Position numbers and translations under genes: made by a program. From contig NZ_CP036401.1 in the NCBI RefSeq assembly GCF_004322755.1, positions 7,373,158 to 7,437,157 of the forward strand: 64,000 nucleotides of DNA. Direction: 5' to 3'. Positions 37,887 through 48,328 of the stretch are shown here, in pieces. This DNA is from Pseudoduganella albidiflava. GTDB taxonomy: Bacteria > Pseudomonadota > Gammaproteobacteria > Burkholderiales > Burkholderiaceae_D. The stretch's first letter is position 1. Each line of letters begins with the position of its first letter. The notes below the pieces were generated by a model, which ran no database searches, was not told the DNA's origin, and saw nothing but the letters and a program-made list of their open reading frames with translations.

Positions 37887-38912
37887 ATGTATTCGCTTTC
37901 CGACTTCGATTTTAACTTGCCCCCCGAGCGCATTGCTCAGTTTCCGCTGCCGGACCGCAGCGCTTCCCGCCTGCTGCACGTGGATGAGACCCGCCTGCAC
38001 GACCGCAGGTTCACCGACATCCTCGACCTGCTGCAGCCCGGCGACCTGCTGGTGATGAACGATACGCGCGTGCTGAAGGCGCGCTTCTTCGGCGTCAAGG
38101 ACAGCGGCGGCAAGGTCGAGGTGCTGGTCGAGCGCGTGCTCGATACGCGCACCGTGCTGGCCCAGGTCCGCGCGTCGAAGTCGCCCGGCCCCGGCGTGAG
38201 GATCCGCCTGGCCGACGCGTTCGACGTGACGGTCGGCGAGCGTGCCGGCGAATTCTTCACGCTCAAGTTCGAGGCCGACGTGTTCGACCTGATCGAGCAA
38301 TACGGCCGCCTGCCGCTGCCGCCCTACATCGAGCATGCGCCCGGCGAGGTGGATGAAACGCGCTACCAGACGGTGTTCAACAAGGTGCCGGGCGCCGTCG
38401 CGGCACCCACGGCCGGGCTGCACTTCGATGAGGCGCTGCTGCAGAAGCTGCGCGACAAGGGCGTCAACTTCGCCTATGTCACGCTGCACGTGGGCGCCGG
38501 CACGTTCCAGCCGGTGCGCACCGAGAACCTGGCCGAGCACAAGATGCACACCGAGTGGTACACCATGCCGCAGGCCACCGTGGATGCGGTGAAGGCCGCG
38601 CGCGCCGCGGGCCGCGACGTGATCGCCGTCGGCACCACCAGCCTGCGCGCGCTGGAATCGGCGTCGCAGTCGGGCACGATCGAGGCGGGCAGCGCCGACA
38701 CGGCGCTGTTCATCACGCCGGGCTACCGCTTCAAGTCCGTCACGCGCCTGATCACCAACTTCCACCTGCCGAAGTCCACGCTGCTGATGCTGGTCTCGGC
38801 GTTCGCCGGTTTCGACGAGATCCGCGCCGCCTATGCGCACGCGATCGCCAGCGAATACCGCTTCTTCAGCTATGGCGACGCCATGCTGCTGACGACGCCC
38901 AACCGGGCCTGA
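37887..38912 (+). CDS. queA: tRNA preQ1(34) S-adenosylmethionine ribosyltransferase-isomerase
   Basis: QueA, 341 aa, transfers and isomerises ribose from SAM to preQ1 in tRNA to give epoxyqueuosine. Typical blocks: [13 protein letters not shown] at the N terminus, [27 protein letters not shown] and [21 protein letters not shown] 37887 was chosen because conservation starts there; in-frame codons upstream to 37818 add an unconserved leader. It is followed by tgt 37 bases later, the usual queuosine pair. Confidence 0.95.
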   Translation: MYSLSDFDFNLPPERIAQFPLPDRSASRLLHVDETRLHDRRFTDILDLLQPGDLLVMNDTRVLKARFFGVKDSGGKVEVLVERVLDTRTVLAQVRASKSPGPGVRIRLADAFDVTVGERAGEFFTLKFEADVFDLIEQYGRLPLPPYIEHAPGEVDETRYQTVFNKVPGAVAAPTAGLHFDEALLQKLRDKGVNFAYVTLHVGAGTFQPVRTENLAEHKMHTEWYTMPQATVDAVKAARAAGRDVIAVGTTSLRALESASQSGTIEAGSADTALFITPGYRFKSVTRLITNFHLPKSTLLMLVSAFAGFDEIRAAYAHAIASEYRFFSYGDAMLLTTPNRA

Positions 38913-38934
38913 CGGAAAACCAACGGATACCTGA

Positions 38935-40089
<1,155 letters not shown>

Positions 40090-40290
40090 CGCGCCTGTAC
40101 AAGGACCGCTGCCGATCCGGTAATCACATGGCAACCCCGGCCCGCGTTCCGGGGCGATACGCCGCACTGGACAGGCAGTGAAAATCAACCTGCAAAAACT
40201 TCTTGCATTAGTGTAAAAGTCCCCAATCTGTGCGACTTTGGCCAGTGCTAGAATACAGCGCTGTTTTTTTTAATTACATTGGAGTCACCC

Positions 40291-40623
40291 GTGTTCATTT
40301 CCAACGCTTATGCTCAAACCGCCGGCGCCGCCGATGCGTCGATGATGAGCAACCTCTCGACGTTCGTTCCGCTGATCCTGATGTTCGTGGTCATGTATTT
40401 CCTCATGATCCGTCCCCAGCAGAAGCGCGCCAAGGAACAGAAAGCCATGATGGACGCACTCGCCAAGGGCGACGAAGTCGTGACGGTCGGCGGCATCCTG
40501 GGCCGGGTCTCCCGCGTGACCGATGCCTACGTGACGGTGGAAGTGGCGCCGAACACCGAGATCGTGGTGCAGAAAGCCTCGGTTACCACGCTGCTGCCGA
40601 AAGGCACGCTGAAGGGGCTGTAA
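40291..40623 (+). CDS. yajC: Preprotein translocase accessory subunit YajC
   Basis: YajC, 110 aa, one membrane helix (PLILMFVVMYFLMIRPQQKRAKE) and a soluble cytoplasmic part with GDEVVTVGGILG. It binds SecDF and the translocon. GTG 40291 is the likely start, with GGAG at 40280-40283; the TTG at 40279 lies inside the leader. A hairpin with a T stretch directly after the stop separates it from secD. Confidence 0.94.
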   Translation: MFISNAYAQTAGAADASMMSNLSTFVPLILMFVVMYFLMIRPQQKRAKEQKAMMDALAKGDEVVTVGGILGRVSRVTDAYVTVEVAPNTEIVVQKASVTTLLPKGTLKGL

Positions 40624-40635
40624 GCCTCGCACAGG

Positions 40636-40665
40636 AAGCGGGCGGCATCACCGCCCGCTTTTGTT
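40636..40665 (+). terminator. Hairpin terminator/attenuator between yajC and secD
   Basis: AAGCGGGCGG-CATCA-CCGCCCGCTT, a perfect 10-bp stem with a 5-base loop, followed by TTGTT. It stands between two genes of the same translocase operon and is likely to reduce read-through. Confidence 0.7.
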
Positions 40666-40688
40666 ATCGGCCAACCACGCTGAAGATC

Positions 40689-42551
40689 ATGAATCGTTAT
40701 CCCATCTGGAAATACATCCTCATTGCCATCGTCGTGCTGCTGGGGGCACTGTACACGGCTCCCAACTACATGGGCGAATCGCCTGCGCTGCAGATCACCA
40801 GCGGAAAATCCACGGTGAAGGTGGATAGCGATATCGTCACCCGCGTCGAGCAGCTGCTGGCCGAGGCGAAGCTGCCCACGTCCGGCGTCACCTTCGATGC
40901 CGGCTCGAGCAGCCCCTCCGTGCGCGCCCGGTTCACCGATATCGACACGCAGTTCAAGGCCAGGCTCGCGCTGGAACGCGGCCTGAATACCGACCCGGAA
41001 GATCCGGCCTACATCGTCACCAACAACCTGATGGCCAATACGCCGGCATGGATGCAGAAGCTCGGCGCCCACCCGATGTACCTGGGCCTCGACCTGCGCG
41101 GCGGCGTGCACTTCCTGATGCAGGTGGATACGAAGGCCGCGCTGAACAAGCGCATCCAGGGCTTCCAGGCCGCCATCCGCGGCGAGCTGCGCGACAAGAA
41201 CGTGCGCCATGCCGGCATCGAGCGCTCGGGCGACGCGATCATCGTGAAATTCCGCGACGACGCCACCCGCCAGGCCGCCCGCAAGGCACTGGGCGAAATG
41301 AACGAGCTGCAGTTCGCCGACGGCACCAGCGGCGCCGACCTGACGCTGACCGCGTCGATGAAGCCGGCCGCCCTGAAGGCCACGCTGGACAACGGCGTGA
41401 AGCAGAACATCGCCACCCTGTCCAAGCGCGTCAATGAACTGGGCGTTTCCGAGCCGATCATCCAGCAGCAGGGCGCCGACCGCATCGTGGTCCAGCTGCC
41501 GGGCGTGCAGGACGTGGCCCGTGCCAAGTCGATCATCGGCCGCACCGCCACGCTGGAAGTGCGCCTGGTCGACCAGTCGGTCACGCGCGGCACCGAGCTG
41601 AGCGCGGCGATCCCGTTCAATTCCGAGCTGTTCACCGTCGGCAAGAACGTGCCCGTGGTGCTGTACAAGGATGTGATCATCACCGGCGACTACATCTCGT
41701 CGGCCACGGCCACCTTCGATGAAAACCAGCAGCCGGCCGTATCGCTCGACCTGAACGGCGACGGCGGCCGCCGCATGCGCGAAGCCACCCGCGACAACGT
41801 GGGTAAGGGCATGGCCATCGTGCTGTTCGAGAAGGGCAAGCCGGAGGTCCTGTCGGTCGCCACGATCCAGGATGAACTGGGCAGCCGTTTCCGCATCACC
41901 GGCATGGGCAGCGTCGAGAACTCCACCGAACTGGCGCTGCTGCTGCGCGCCGGCGCGCTGTATGCCCCGATGCAGGTCATCGAGGAACGCCTGGTCGGCC
42001 CGCAGCTGGGCGCCGAGAACATCGCCAAGGGCTTCAATGCCACGCTGTACGGCTTCCTGGCGATCGCCGTCTTCATGATCATCTACTACATGGTGTTCGG
42101 CGTGTTCTCCGTGCTGGCACTGGCCATCAACGTGCTGCTGCTGGTGGCGATCCTGTCGCTGATGGGCATCACGCTGACCTTGCCGGGTATCGCCGCCATC
42201 GCGCTGGCACTGGGCATGGCGATCGATGCGAACGTGCTGATCAACGAGCGGGTGCGCGAGGAGCTGCGCGCCGGCGCTTCGCCGCAGGCCGCCATCTCGG
42301 CCGGCTTCGACCGCGCCTGGGCCACCATCTTCGACTCGAACGTGACGACGCTGATCGTGGCGCTGGCGCTGCTGGTGTTCGGTTCCGGTGCGATCCGCGG
42401 CTTCGCCATCGTGCACGGCCTGGGCATCCTGACCTCGATGTTCTCCGCCGTCTTCGTGTCGCGCGGCGTGGTCAACCTGTGGTACGGCCGCAAGAAGAAA
42501 CTGCAGTCGCTGTCGATCGGTACCGTCTGGGTACCGAAAGAAGCCAAGTAA
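40689..42551 (+). CDS. secD: Protein translocase subunit SecD
   Basis: SecD, 620 aa, works with SecF and the proton gradient to pull proteins out of SecYEG on the periplasmic side. N-terminal helix (9-25), large periplasmic P1 domain with LGLDLRGGVHFLMQVD, then the RND-type membrane block with FDRAW-related SAGFDRAWATIFDSNVTT and GMAIDANVLINERVREE. ATG 40689 gives the normal length. secF follows after 26 bases. Confidence 0.96.
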   Translation: MNRYPIWKYILIAIVVLLGALYTAPNYMGESPALQITSGKSTVKVDSDIVTRVEQLLAEAKLPTSGVTFDAGSSSPSVRARFTDIDTQFKARLALERGLNTDPEDPAYIVTNNLMANTPAWMQKLGAHPMYLGLDLRGGVHFLMQVDTKAALNKRIQGFQAAIRGELRDKNVRHAGIERSGDAIIVKFRDDATRQAARKALGEMNELQFADGTSGADLTLTASMKPAALKATLDNGVKQNIATLSKRVNELGVSEPIIQQQGADRIVVQLPGVQDVARAKSIIGRTATLEVRLVDQSVTRGTELSAAIPFNSELFTVGKNVPVVLYKDVIITGDYISSATATFDENQQPAVSLDLNGDGGRRMREATRDNVGKGMAIVLFEKGKPEVLSVATIQDELGSRFRITGMGSVENSTELALLLRAGALYAPMQVIEERLVGPQLGAENIAKGFNATLYGFLAIAVFMIIYYMVFGVFSVLALAINVLLLVAILSLMGITLTLPGIAAIALALGMAIDANVLINERVREELRAGASPQAAISAGFDRAWATIFDSNVTTLIVALALLVFGSGAIRGFAIVHGLGILTSMFSAVFVSRGVVNLWYGRKKKLQSLSIGTVWVPKEAK

Positions 42552-42577
42552 CGGCCATCGGTCAATAAGAGGATTTC

Positions 42578-43600
42578 ATGGAATTTTTCCGCATTCATAG
42601 AGACATCCCGTTCATGCGCTACGCGACGATCTTCAACGTCGTGTCGGCGCTGACGTTCGTGGCGGCCGTGTTCTTCCTGGTCACCAAGGGCCTGCACCTG
42701 TCGATCGAGTTCAAGGGCGGCACCGTGGTGGAGGTGAAGTACCCGCAGGCGGCCAACCTGGAACGCATGCGCGAATCGCTGCGCGGCGCCGGCTTCGAGC
42801 ATCCCGAAGCCAGCACGTTCGGCACCGCAAGCGACGTGCTGATCCGCCTGCCGATCACGCCGGGTTCCAGCTCGGACACCACGTCGGCACGCGCCTTCGA
42901 GGCACTGTGCCGCGCCGAGAAGGGCGCGGTACGCCAGTTCGACCAGGTATCGCCGCAGGGCGAGCACCATGCCCGCACGTCCTGCGTGGACGCGGCCGGC
43001 AAGGAACTCGTCTCGCTGCAGCGCGTGGAATTCGTCGGCCCGATGGTCGGCGAGGAACTGGCGCAGAACGGCGTCAACGCGCTGATCATGGTGGTGGTCG
43101 GCGTGATGCTCTACCTGGCCGTGCGCTTCGAGTGGAAATACGCCGTGGCGGCGATCATCGCCAACCTGCACGACGTGGTCATCATCATGGGCTTCTTCGC
43201 TTTCTTCCAGTGGGAATTCTCGCTGACGGTGCTGGCGGCGATCCTGGCGGTGCTGGGCTACTCGGTCAACGAATCGGTGGTGATCTTCGACCGGATCCGC
43301 GAGAACTTCCGCAAGCAGCGCAAGATGAGCGTGCAGGAAGTGATCGACAACGCGATCACGAGCACGATGTCGCGCACGATCATCACCCACGGCTGCACGG
43401 AGATGATGGTGCTGTCGATGCTGTTCTTCGGCGGCCCCACGCTGCACTACTTCGCCGTCGCGCTGACCATCGGCATCCTGTTCGGCATCTACTCCTCGGT
43501 GTTCGTCGCCGCCGCCGTCGCCATGAAGCTGGGCGTCAAGCGCGAAGACCTGATCAAGCCGGTCAAGGAAAAGGACGAGACCGACGGCGCCGTCGTCTAA
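42578..43600 (+). CDS. secF: Protein translocase subunit SecF
   Basis: SecF, 340 aa, with six membrane helices. D1 motif FKGG near 47-50 (SIEFKGGTVVEV), D4 region LGYSVNESVVIFDRIREN and a STMSRTIITHG segment. It forms a complex with SecD and YajC. The periplasmic loop is somewhat long compared with E. coli (a GSSSDTTSARAFEAL insertion near 90-105). The gene closes the operon at a clear terminator. Confidence 0.96.
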   Translation: MEFFRIHRDIPFMRYATIFNVVSALTFVAAVFFLVTKGLHLSIEFKGGTVVEVKYPQAANLERMRESLRGAGFEHPEASTFGTASDVLIRLPITPGSSSDTTSARAFEALCRAEKGAVRQFDQVSPQGEHHARTSCVDAAGKELVSLQRVEFVGPMVGEELAQNGVNALIMVVVGVMLYLAVRFEWKYAVAAIIANLHDVVIIMGFFAFFQWEFSLTVLAAILAVLGYSVNESVVIFDRIRENFRKQRKMSVQEVIDNAITSTMSRTIITHGCTEMMVLSMLFFGGPTLHYFAVALTIGILFGIYSSVFVAAAVAMKLGVKREDLIKPVKEKDETDGAVV

Positions 43601-43618
43601 GCGTCGCCGCTCCATCGC

Positions 43619-43647
43619 AATGCCGCCTTCGGGCGGCATTTTTTTCG
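43619..43647 (+). terminator. secDF operon terminator
   Basis: AATGCCGCC-TTCG-GGCGGCATT followed by seven T. The UUCG tetraloop makes it very stable. It separates secF from the convergent sensor kinase gene. Confidence 0.92.
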
Positions 43648-43670
43648 CCTGTTGTGGTGCGTTTGCTACG

Positions 43671-45095
43671 TCAGGCGGGGAGGAGGATGGTGGCGCGCAG
43701 GCCGCCGGTGGGGCGGTTCGACAGCGTGACGTTGCCGCCGTGCGCGTCGATGCAGGAGCGGGCGATGGCGAGGCCGAGGCCCACGCCGCCCAGTTCCGGG
43801 TGGCGCGCGGTGTCGAGCCGGTAGAACGGCTTGAAGACGTCGTCCAGCCGGGCGGCGGGGATGCCCGGACCGTCGTCGTCGATCGTGATGCGGATGGCGT
43901 CGCGGCCGCCGTCGATCTGCGTGCGCGAGACGCCGATGCGCGCGCGGCGGCCATAGCGCACGGCGTTGTCGACGAGGTTCGTCAGGGCGCGCCGGATCGC
44001 CAGCGGCCGGCAGCGGCAGGGCAGGGCGGGCAGCCCGGTGGCGGAAGCAGCATCGGAAGCAGCAGAAGCAGAAGCAGAAGCAGTAGAAGCAGAAGCAGCA
44101 TCGGAAGCAGCCGCACCAACCAGCGCCACGTCGCGCCCCTGGGCCGCCTGGTCGGCCGCGATCTCGCCGGCCATGGCGCCCACGTCGATACCGATCGTCG
44201 GTTCGTCGTAGGCGTCGTCCCGGGAAAAGCGCAGCGTTTCCTCGATCATCGCCGCCATGTCGCGCAGCGTGCGCTGCATGCCGGCGCGCACCTCGTCGTC
44301 GTCGACCAGTTCGGCGCGCAGCCGCAGCGACGTCACCATCGAGCGCAGGTCATGGCTGATCGAGGCGAGCATGCGCTTGTGGTCTTCCAGGTAGCGCGTC
44401 AGGCGTTCCTGCATCAGGTTGAACGACGCCGTCACCTCGCGCGCCTCGCGCGGGCCGGACAGCGCCAGTGGCTCGTATTCCCCCCGGCTGACCCGTTCCG
44501 CGCCCTGCGACAGCGCCTTGATCGGCCGCACGATGCGCCGCACGAAGACGATGCCGATCACCAGCACCGGCAAGGTGCTCACCGGGATCGAGAAGCGCAG
44601 CGGTTTCCACCACCACTGGGTGTTGGCCAAGGGCCGCTGGGCGCTGTTGAACCAGCCGGCGGGCAGCCGCAGCGCGATGGCCAGGCCGGGGTCCTGGTCC
44701 GCCCGTGTGCCGGGCGCCAGCGAGACGTGCACGGCGTCGGCCGGCAGCCGCAGCTCGCGTTGCAGCGCCGCCTGCAGCGAGCGCTCTTCCTCGTCCAGCA
44801 AGGAATCGGCGACGGCGCTGCGCGGGCCGATGCGATGGCGCGATGTTGCCGTGTCCAGCGCCGCCAGCATCGCATTGCCGGAGGCGGCGTCGCGCTGCAC
44901 CAGCGCGAGCCGGTAAGCGGATGTCACGTTTTCCATCACATAGCGCCGCGACATCCGGTGCAGCGTGCCGTTGCCGCCACTGCTGGCGGTGGCCAGCAGC
45001 GCGATCAGGTGCGCGGCCAGCAGGCCGCAGAACAGCAGGCCGACCAGTTGGCCCGCCATGGTCTGCGGCAGCAGGCGCCGGAGCATGCCCGTCAC
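43671..45095 (-). CDS. Sensor histidine kinase of an iron-linked two-component system
   Basis: Membrane kinase of 474 aa (GTG 45095; ATG 45086 possible). Two helices (about 14-36 and 168-186) frame a periplasmic sensor, then HAMP (about 185-235). The DHp box is SISH248-DLRSMVTSLRLRAEL, lacking the usual Thr-Pro after HDLR, and the ATPase has N box TNLVDNA, G1 DDDGPGIP and G2 GVGLGLAIA. An Ala/Ser-only stretch (about 328-353) is inserted between the DHp and ATPase domains and is encoded by a hexanucleotide repeat. The gene follows the response regulator after one base, so they form a pair. Its location beside a FepA-like receptor suggests a siderophore- or iron-responsive signal. Confidence 0.88.
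   Translation of the reverse strand: MTGMLRRLLPQTMAGQLVGLLFCGLLAAHLIALLATASSGGNGTLHRMSRRYVMENVTSAYRLALVQRDAASGNAMLAALDTATSRHRIGPRSAVADSLLDEEERSLQAALQRELRLPADAVHVSLAPGTRADQDPGLAIALRLPAGWFNSAQRPLANTQWWWKPLRFSIPVSTLPVLVIGIVFVRRIVRPIKALSQGAERVSRGEYEPLALSGPREAREVTASFNLMQERLTRYLEDHKRMLASISHDLRSMVTSLRLRAELVDDDEVRAGMQRTLRDMAAMIEETLRFSRDDAYDEPTIGIDVGAMAGEIAADQAAQGRDVALVGAAASDAASASTASASASAASDAASATGLPALPCRCRPLAIRRALTNLVDNAVRYGRRARIGVSRTQIDGGRDAIRITIDDDGPGIPAARLDDVFKPFYRLDTARHPELGGVGLGLAIARSCIDAHGGNVTLSNRPTGGLRATILLPA
44041..44111 (-). repeat. In-frame hexanucleotide microsatellite in the kinase gene
   Basis: A run of AGAAGC/GGAAGC-type hexamers (plus-strand reading), six consecutive near-identical units at its core. 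It encodes alternating Ala and Ser between the DHp and ATPase domains. Since the unit is 6 bp, copy changes keep the frame and only alter linker length. Confidence 0.8.
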
Positions 45096-45096
45096 G

Positions 45097-45837
45097 TCAA
45101 GTCACGACAGGGGACAGGCCTGGACAGGCGGTCACCGTGGCGGCGAACAGGTAGCCGTTGCCCCAGACCGTCTTGAGCAGGCTGGGGCGGCGCGGATCCG
45201 CTTCCAGCTTCTTGCGCAGGCGGCTCACCTGGCTGTCGATGCTCCGGTCGAACGCCAGCGCATCGCCGCCGCCGATCAGGTCCATCAGCCGGTCGCGCGA
45301 CAGCACCGTGCCGGGATGCTCGACCAGTACCCGCAGCAGGCGGTACTCGGCGCTGGACAGCACGGCCGGCTGGCCCTCGGGATCGAACAGTTCGCGCTTG
45401 CCGGTATCGAGGAACCAGCCGCCGAACGCATAGCCGCCGCCGGCATGGCCGACCGGGCCGGCGGCGCGCCGCCAGCGCCGCAGCACCGTGCGGATCCGCG
45501 CCACCAGTTCCGGCGGATCGAACGGCTTGACGACGTAATCGTCGGCGCCGCTGTCCAGGCCCGCCACCTTGTCGGCGGACGTGTGCATGGCCGTCAGCAG
45601 GATCACCGGCGTATCCAGCGTGCCGCTGACGCGCCGGCACAGCGACAGGCCATCCTCGCCCGGCATCATCACGTCCAGCACGATCAGGTCGAAGCGCTCC
45701 TTCAGCAGCAGCGCGCCGGCCTGCGCCGCATCCTCTGCGGTGGTTACCGCCAGCCCCTGGCGCCGCAGGTAGGCGGCCAGGGAACTGCGGATCTCGGGGT
45801 GGTCGTCGACGACGAGGATATGGTCGGCTGCTGTCAT
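45097..45837 (-). CDS. OmpR-type response regulator
   Basis: Two-domain transcription regulator of 246 aa. The receiver has Asp11-Asp12, phospho-acceptor Asp55 (VLDVMMPGEDG) and Lys104 (VVKPF). The C-terminal winged helix shows RLMDLIGG and DRSIDSQVSRLRKKLE. ATG 45837 was chosen over an upstream TTG. A Fur-box-like sequence covers 45854-45872, directly upstream. It is coupled to the sensor kinase and belongs to the iron-uptake block; in Pseudomonas the PfeRS pair plays such a role for the enterobactin receptor, and this is the analogy drawn here. Confidence 0.9.
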   Translation of the reverse strand: MTAADHILVVDDHPEIRSSLAAYLRRQGLAVTTAEDAAQAGALLLKERFDLIVLDVMMPGEDGLSLCRRVSGTLDTPVILLTAMHTSADKVAGLDSGADDYVVKPFDPPELVARIRTVLRRWRRAAGPVGHAGGGYAFGGWFLDTGKRELFDPEGQPAVLSSAEYRLLRVLVEHPGTVLSRDRLMDLIGGGDALAFDRSIDSQVSRLRKKLEADPRRPSLLKTVWGNGYLFAATVTACPGLSPVVT

Positions 45838-45853
45838 CGGTCTGTTCCGCAAT

Positions 45854-45872
45854 GCGGATGATTCTCATTTAC
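45854..45872 (-). promoter_or_regulatory. Fur-box-like site before the response regulator
   Basis: Minus-strand reading GTAAATGAGAATCATCCGC matches 13 of 19 bases of the Fur consensus, with the core AATGA-AATCAT intact. It lies 17 bases upstream of the start codon. Confidence 0.55.
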
Positions 45873-45922
45873 AAACCAGCATTGTAGCAGCGCCGCCGGT
45901 TGCAGGCAGGGTCGGAAAGTCC

Positions 45923-46243
45923 TTATGCCAGCAGCCATGCCACGGCGCCCAGCAGCGCCCCGGCCGGTGCCGTCCACCGCACCGGCCGGGGGGCGTAGGT
46001 CATCTGCAGGCCGATGCCGAGCGCGCCGAAGGTCAGGAAGCCCAGCCACGCCAGGATGCCGACCGACGTGCCCCAGGCCGCGACCGCCGGCACCAGCGCC
46101 ACGGCCAGCAGCGCCCAGCCGCCCAGCCGCAGCGGCATGGCCGGGAATGCCTTGCCGTACACCTGCTCCTGGTGGCGTTCCATCGACAGCGACACGGCCG
46201 CCATCGCCGCGTAGCTCAGCGCCAGTACGACCAGTGCGTTCAT
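45923..46243 (-). CDS. DUF3325 membrane protein
   Basis: Small integral membrane protein of 106 aa with about four helices, matching DUF3325, a family that accompanies PepSY proteins next to TonB-dependent receptors. An excellent RBS (AAGGAGGTG) precedes ATG 46243. The start overlaps the stop of the PepSY gene. Its function is unknown; a helper role in ferric-siderophore reduction is inferred from context only. Confidence 0.8.
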   Translation of the reverse strand: MNALVVLALSYAAMAAVSLSMERHQEQVYGKAFPAMPLRLGGWALLAVALVPAVAAWGTSVGILAWLGFLTFGALGIGLQMTYAPRPVRWTAPAGALLGAVAWLLA

Positions 46244-47949
46244 GGCGTCACCTCCTTCAGCACGGGCTGCGCCGGCTGCGCAGCCTGCGCGGCCGGACGA
46301 TCCTTGCGGATCAGGTGCCGGGCGATCCAGCCGAACAGCGCGGCGATCGCCAGCATGGCGAAGTCGAAGCCGACGATGCCCGCCTGGCCGAGCGGAATGC
46401 TGGTGGACAGGCCATGGCCGCCGGTCAGCGGGTTGAGGACCGGCAGCAGCACGAACAGCGCGGCGACGGCGATGCACTGCTCCTTCCACGCGGCGCGCGG
46501 CGGCCGCACCGCCGCATGCACGAGCGCGGCCAGCCAGGCCAGGAAGAAGCCATTGATCTCCCACGCCGCCCGTTCCGCCATCGCCACCGGCAGCAGGCGG
46601 TTCAGCCAGAAGTAGGCGCCGGTCGCCAGCGCCAGGCCGGTGACGACGCCGATATTGGTCACTTCCACCAGCCGGTGGCCGAACGGCGTGCGGCCCAGCT
46701 TCCTGCGCTCCGGCGCCCGCTTGACCACCCACAGCACGAGGCCCGTCGCCACCATCGCGGTACCGACCACGCCGGACAGGAACAGCAGCCAGCGCACCGT
46801 CGGCCCGGCGAAGCGGCCCATGTGCGCGCTGGTGAACACGTTGCCGAACGCGCTCGCGGCGGACGGCGTGGGCAGCGGCGGGCGTTCCTTGATCTTGCCG
46901 GTGGCGGCATCGAAGACCAGCCGCGCCGAGGCGCCGCGCGTGGTCAGGCTGTCGCTGCCGTGCGCACGCAGTTCCACCGTGGTCCCCGGCTTGTTCGGAC
47001 GGTTGACGGTGATGCGGCCCACCGCGTGATCCGGCCACTCGGCGCGCGCCTGCGCCATCATCGGCACGATCGCCGCCGCCAGGTCGACGGGTGGAGCGCC
47101 GGCGCCATCGCGCGAACGGCCGCCGCGGCCTTCGCGCCCGCCGCCTTCCCTCCCTTCACGGCCGGCGCCGCCACCCTGGTCCTGCTGCCCCTGCTGCCCC
47201 TGCTGCCCACCCGGCACCATGCCGCGGCGCTCCATGTTGTAGGCTTGCCGGTCACCCCCATAGGCGCTTTCCGCACCCCATGGCATCAGCGTCCCCATCA
47301 GCAACAGCAGGCCGGAGAAGGTGATCATGATGTGGAACGGCAGCGCCAGCACGGCCGTCGCATTGTGCGCGTCCAGCCACGAGCGCTGGCCTTTCCTCGG
47401 CCGGAAAGTGAAGAACTCCGCGAAGATCTTCTTGTGCGTGATGACGCCGCTGATGATCGCCACGAACATGAACATGGTGGCGATGCCCACGATCCAGCGG
47501 CCCGTCACGCGGTCCATCGCATGCAGTTCGAAGTGGAAGCGGTACAGGAAGCTGCCGCCGCGGGTTTCACGCGCCTCGATCTTCGCGCCGGTGGCCGCAT
47601 CGAGTTCGGCGCGCTTGGTGCCGGCGCGGCCGGCCGCGGCATTCCTGTCGCGCCAGCTGGCCGAGACGGTGGTCTGCCGCTCGTTCGGCAATTCCAGCGT
47701 CCACGTGCCGGCGTTCGGCGCCAGCTTCTGCATGCCGGCCAGCGCCACCGCCGCGGTCTGCGCGGCATCCGCGCCGGGCACCGAGGCATGCAGTTCCGGC
47801 TTCATCCACAGGTTGACCTCGTCGAGGAAGTAGCTCAGCGTGCCGGTGAAGAAGACCGCGTACAGCAGCCAGCCCAGCACGATGCCGGTCCACGTGTGCA
47901 GCCACGACATCGACTGGCGGATGCCTTCCGGCTTGCTGTCGGGCCTCAT
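46240..47949 (-). CDS. PepSY-associated membrane protein (siderophore reductase-like)
   Basis: Membrane protein of 569 aa with PepSY_TM architecture: helices near 15-38, 155-180, 205-225 and four or more in the last third, with conserved His residues in the helices (HTWTG, HKKIF, HNATAVLALPFH, HMGRF). Relatives (FoxB/FsrB-like) reduce ferric siderophores at the inner membrane. A Gln/Gly/Arg/Glu low-complexity loop (about 250-285) is inserted in the periplasmic part. It overlaps DUF3649 upstream by ATGA and DUF3325 downstream, so all three are translated together. Confidence 0.85.
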   Translation of the reverse strand: MRPDSKPEGIRQSMSWLHTWTGIVLGWLLYAVFFTGTLSYFLDEVNLWMKPELHASVPGADAAQTAAVALAGMQKLAPNAGTWTLELPNERQTTVSASWRDRNAAAGRAGTKRAELDAATGAKIEARETRGGSFLYRFHFELHAMDRVTGRWIVGIATMFMFVAIISGVITHKKIFAEFFTFRPRKGQRSWLDAHNATAVLALPFHIMITFSGLLLLMGTLMPWGAESAYGGDRQAYNMERRGMVPGGQQGQQGQQDQGGGAGREGREGGGREGRGGRSRDGAGAPPVDLAAAIVPMMAQARAEWPDHAVGRITVNRPNKPGTTVELRAHGSDSLTTRGASARLVFDAATGKIKERPPLPTPSAASAFGNVFTSAHMGRFAGPTVRWLLFLSGVVGTAMVATGLVLWVVKRAPERRKLGRTPFGHRLVEVTNIGVVTGLALATGAYFWLNRLLPVAMAERAAWEINGFFLAWLAALVHAAVRPPRAAWKEQCIAVAALFVLLPVLNPLTGGHGLSTSIPLGQAGIVGFDFAMLAIAALFGWIARHLIRKDRPAAQAAQPAQPVLKEVTP

Positions 47950-48263
47950 GCCGCACCTCCCGCGACGGCCCTGGCCAGCCACGCCAGCGCAGCCAGCAAG
48001 GCGGCGGGCAGCGCGATGCCGAGCCACGCGCGCCGGGTGCTCGCCACGGCGAACACCCAGATCGCCGCGCACAGGTGCACCACGAACGAGGACATGGTGG
48101 CGGTGCTGACTGCATCCACGCGGGCCATGCCGGTTTTCTGCAGCCACAGGCTCATGCTGGCTGCCCAGGCGGCGGCCAGCAGGTAGCCGCCGAAGATCGC
48201 CGCCACGCTGCGCGACGCGACCAGCCATCGGTAGGTGGCCGGCAGGGGTGTTTTCTTGTTCAC
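47946..48263 (-). CDS. DUF3649 membrane protein
   Basis: Membrane protein of 105 aa with three helices, matching DUF3649, which usually stands between a TonB-dependent receptor and a PepSY protein. The gene overlaps the PepSY start by 4 bases. It follows the receptor gene after 65 bases on the same strand. The function is unknown. Confidence 0.8.
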   Translation of the reverse strand: MNKKTPLPATYRWLVASRSVAAIFGGYLLAAAWAASMSLWLQKTGMARVDAVSTATMSSFVVHLCAAIWVFAVASTRRAWLGIALPAALLAALAWLARAVAGGAA

Positions 48264-48328
48264 GAAAGTTCCTTCTCAACGAAAGCGCCCGCGCACATCC
48301 GGTGCGCGGGCAAGGCGGCCATGCGGGA

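Noticed and set aside
44041..44111. Phase-variable (on/off) switching by the microsatellite
   Set aside because: The unit is six bases, so changes do not shift the reading frame; only linker-length variation is possible.
45925..48186. 753-codon plus-strand frame over the PepSY region
   Set aside because: Antisense to three clearly recognisable membrane protein genes; Arg/His/Gly/Pro-rich and without domains.
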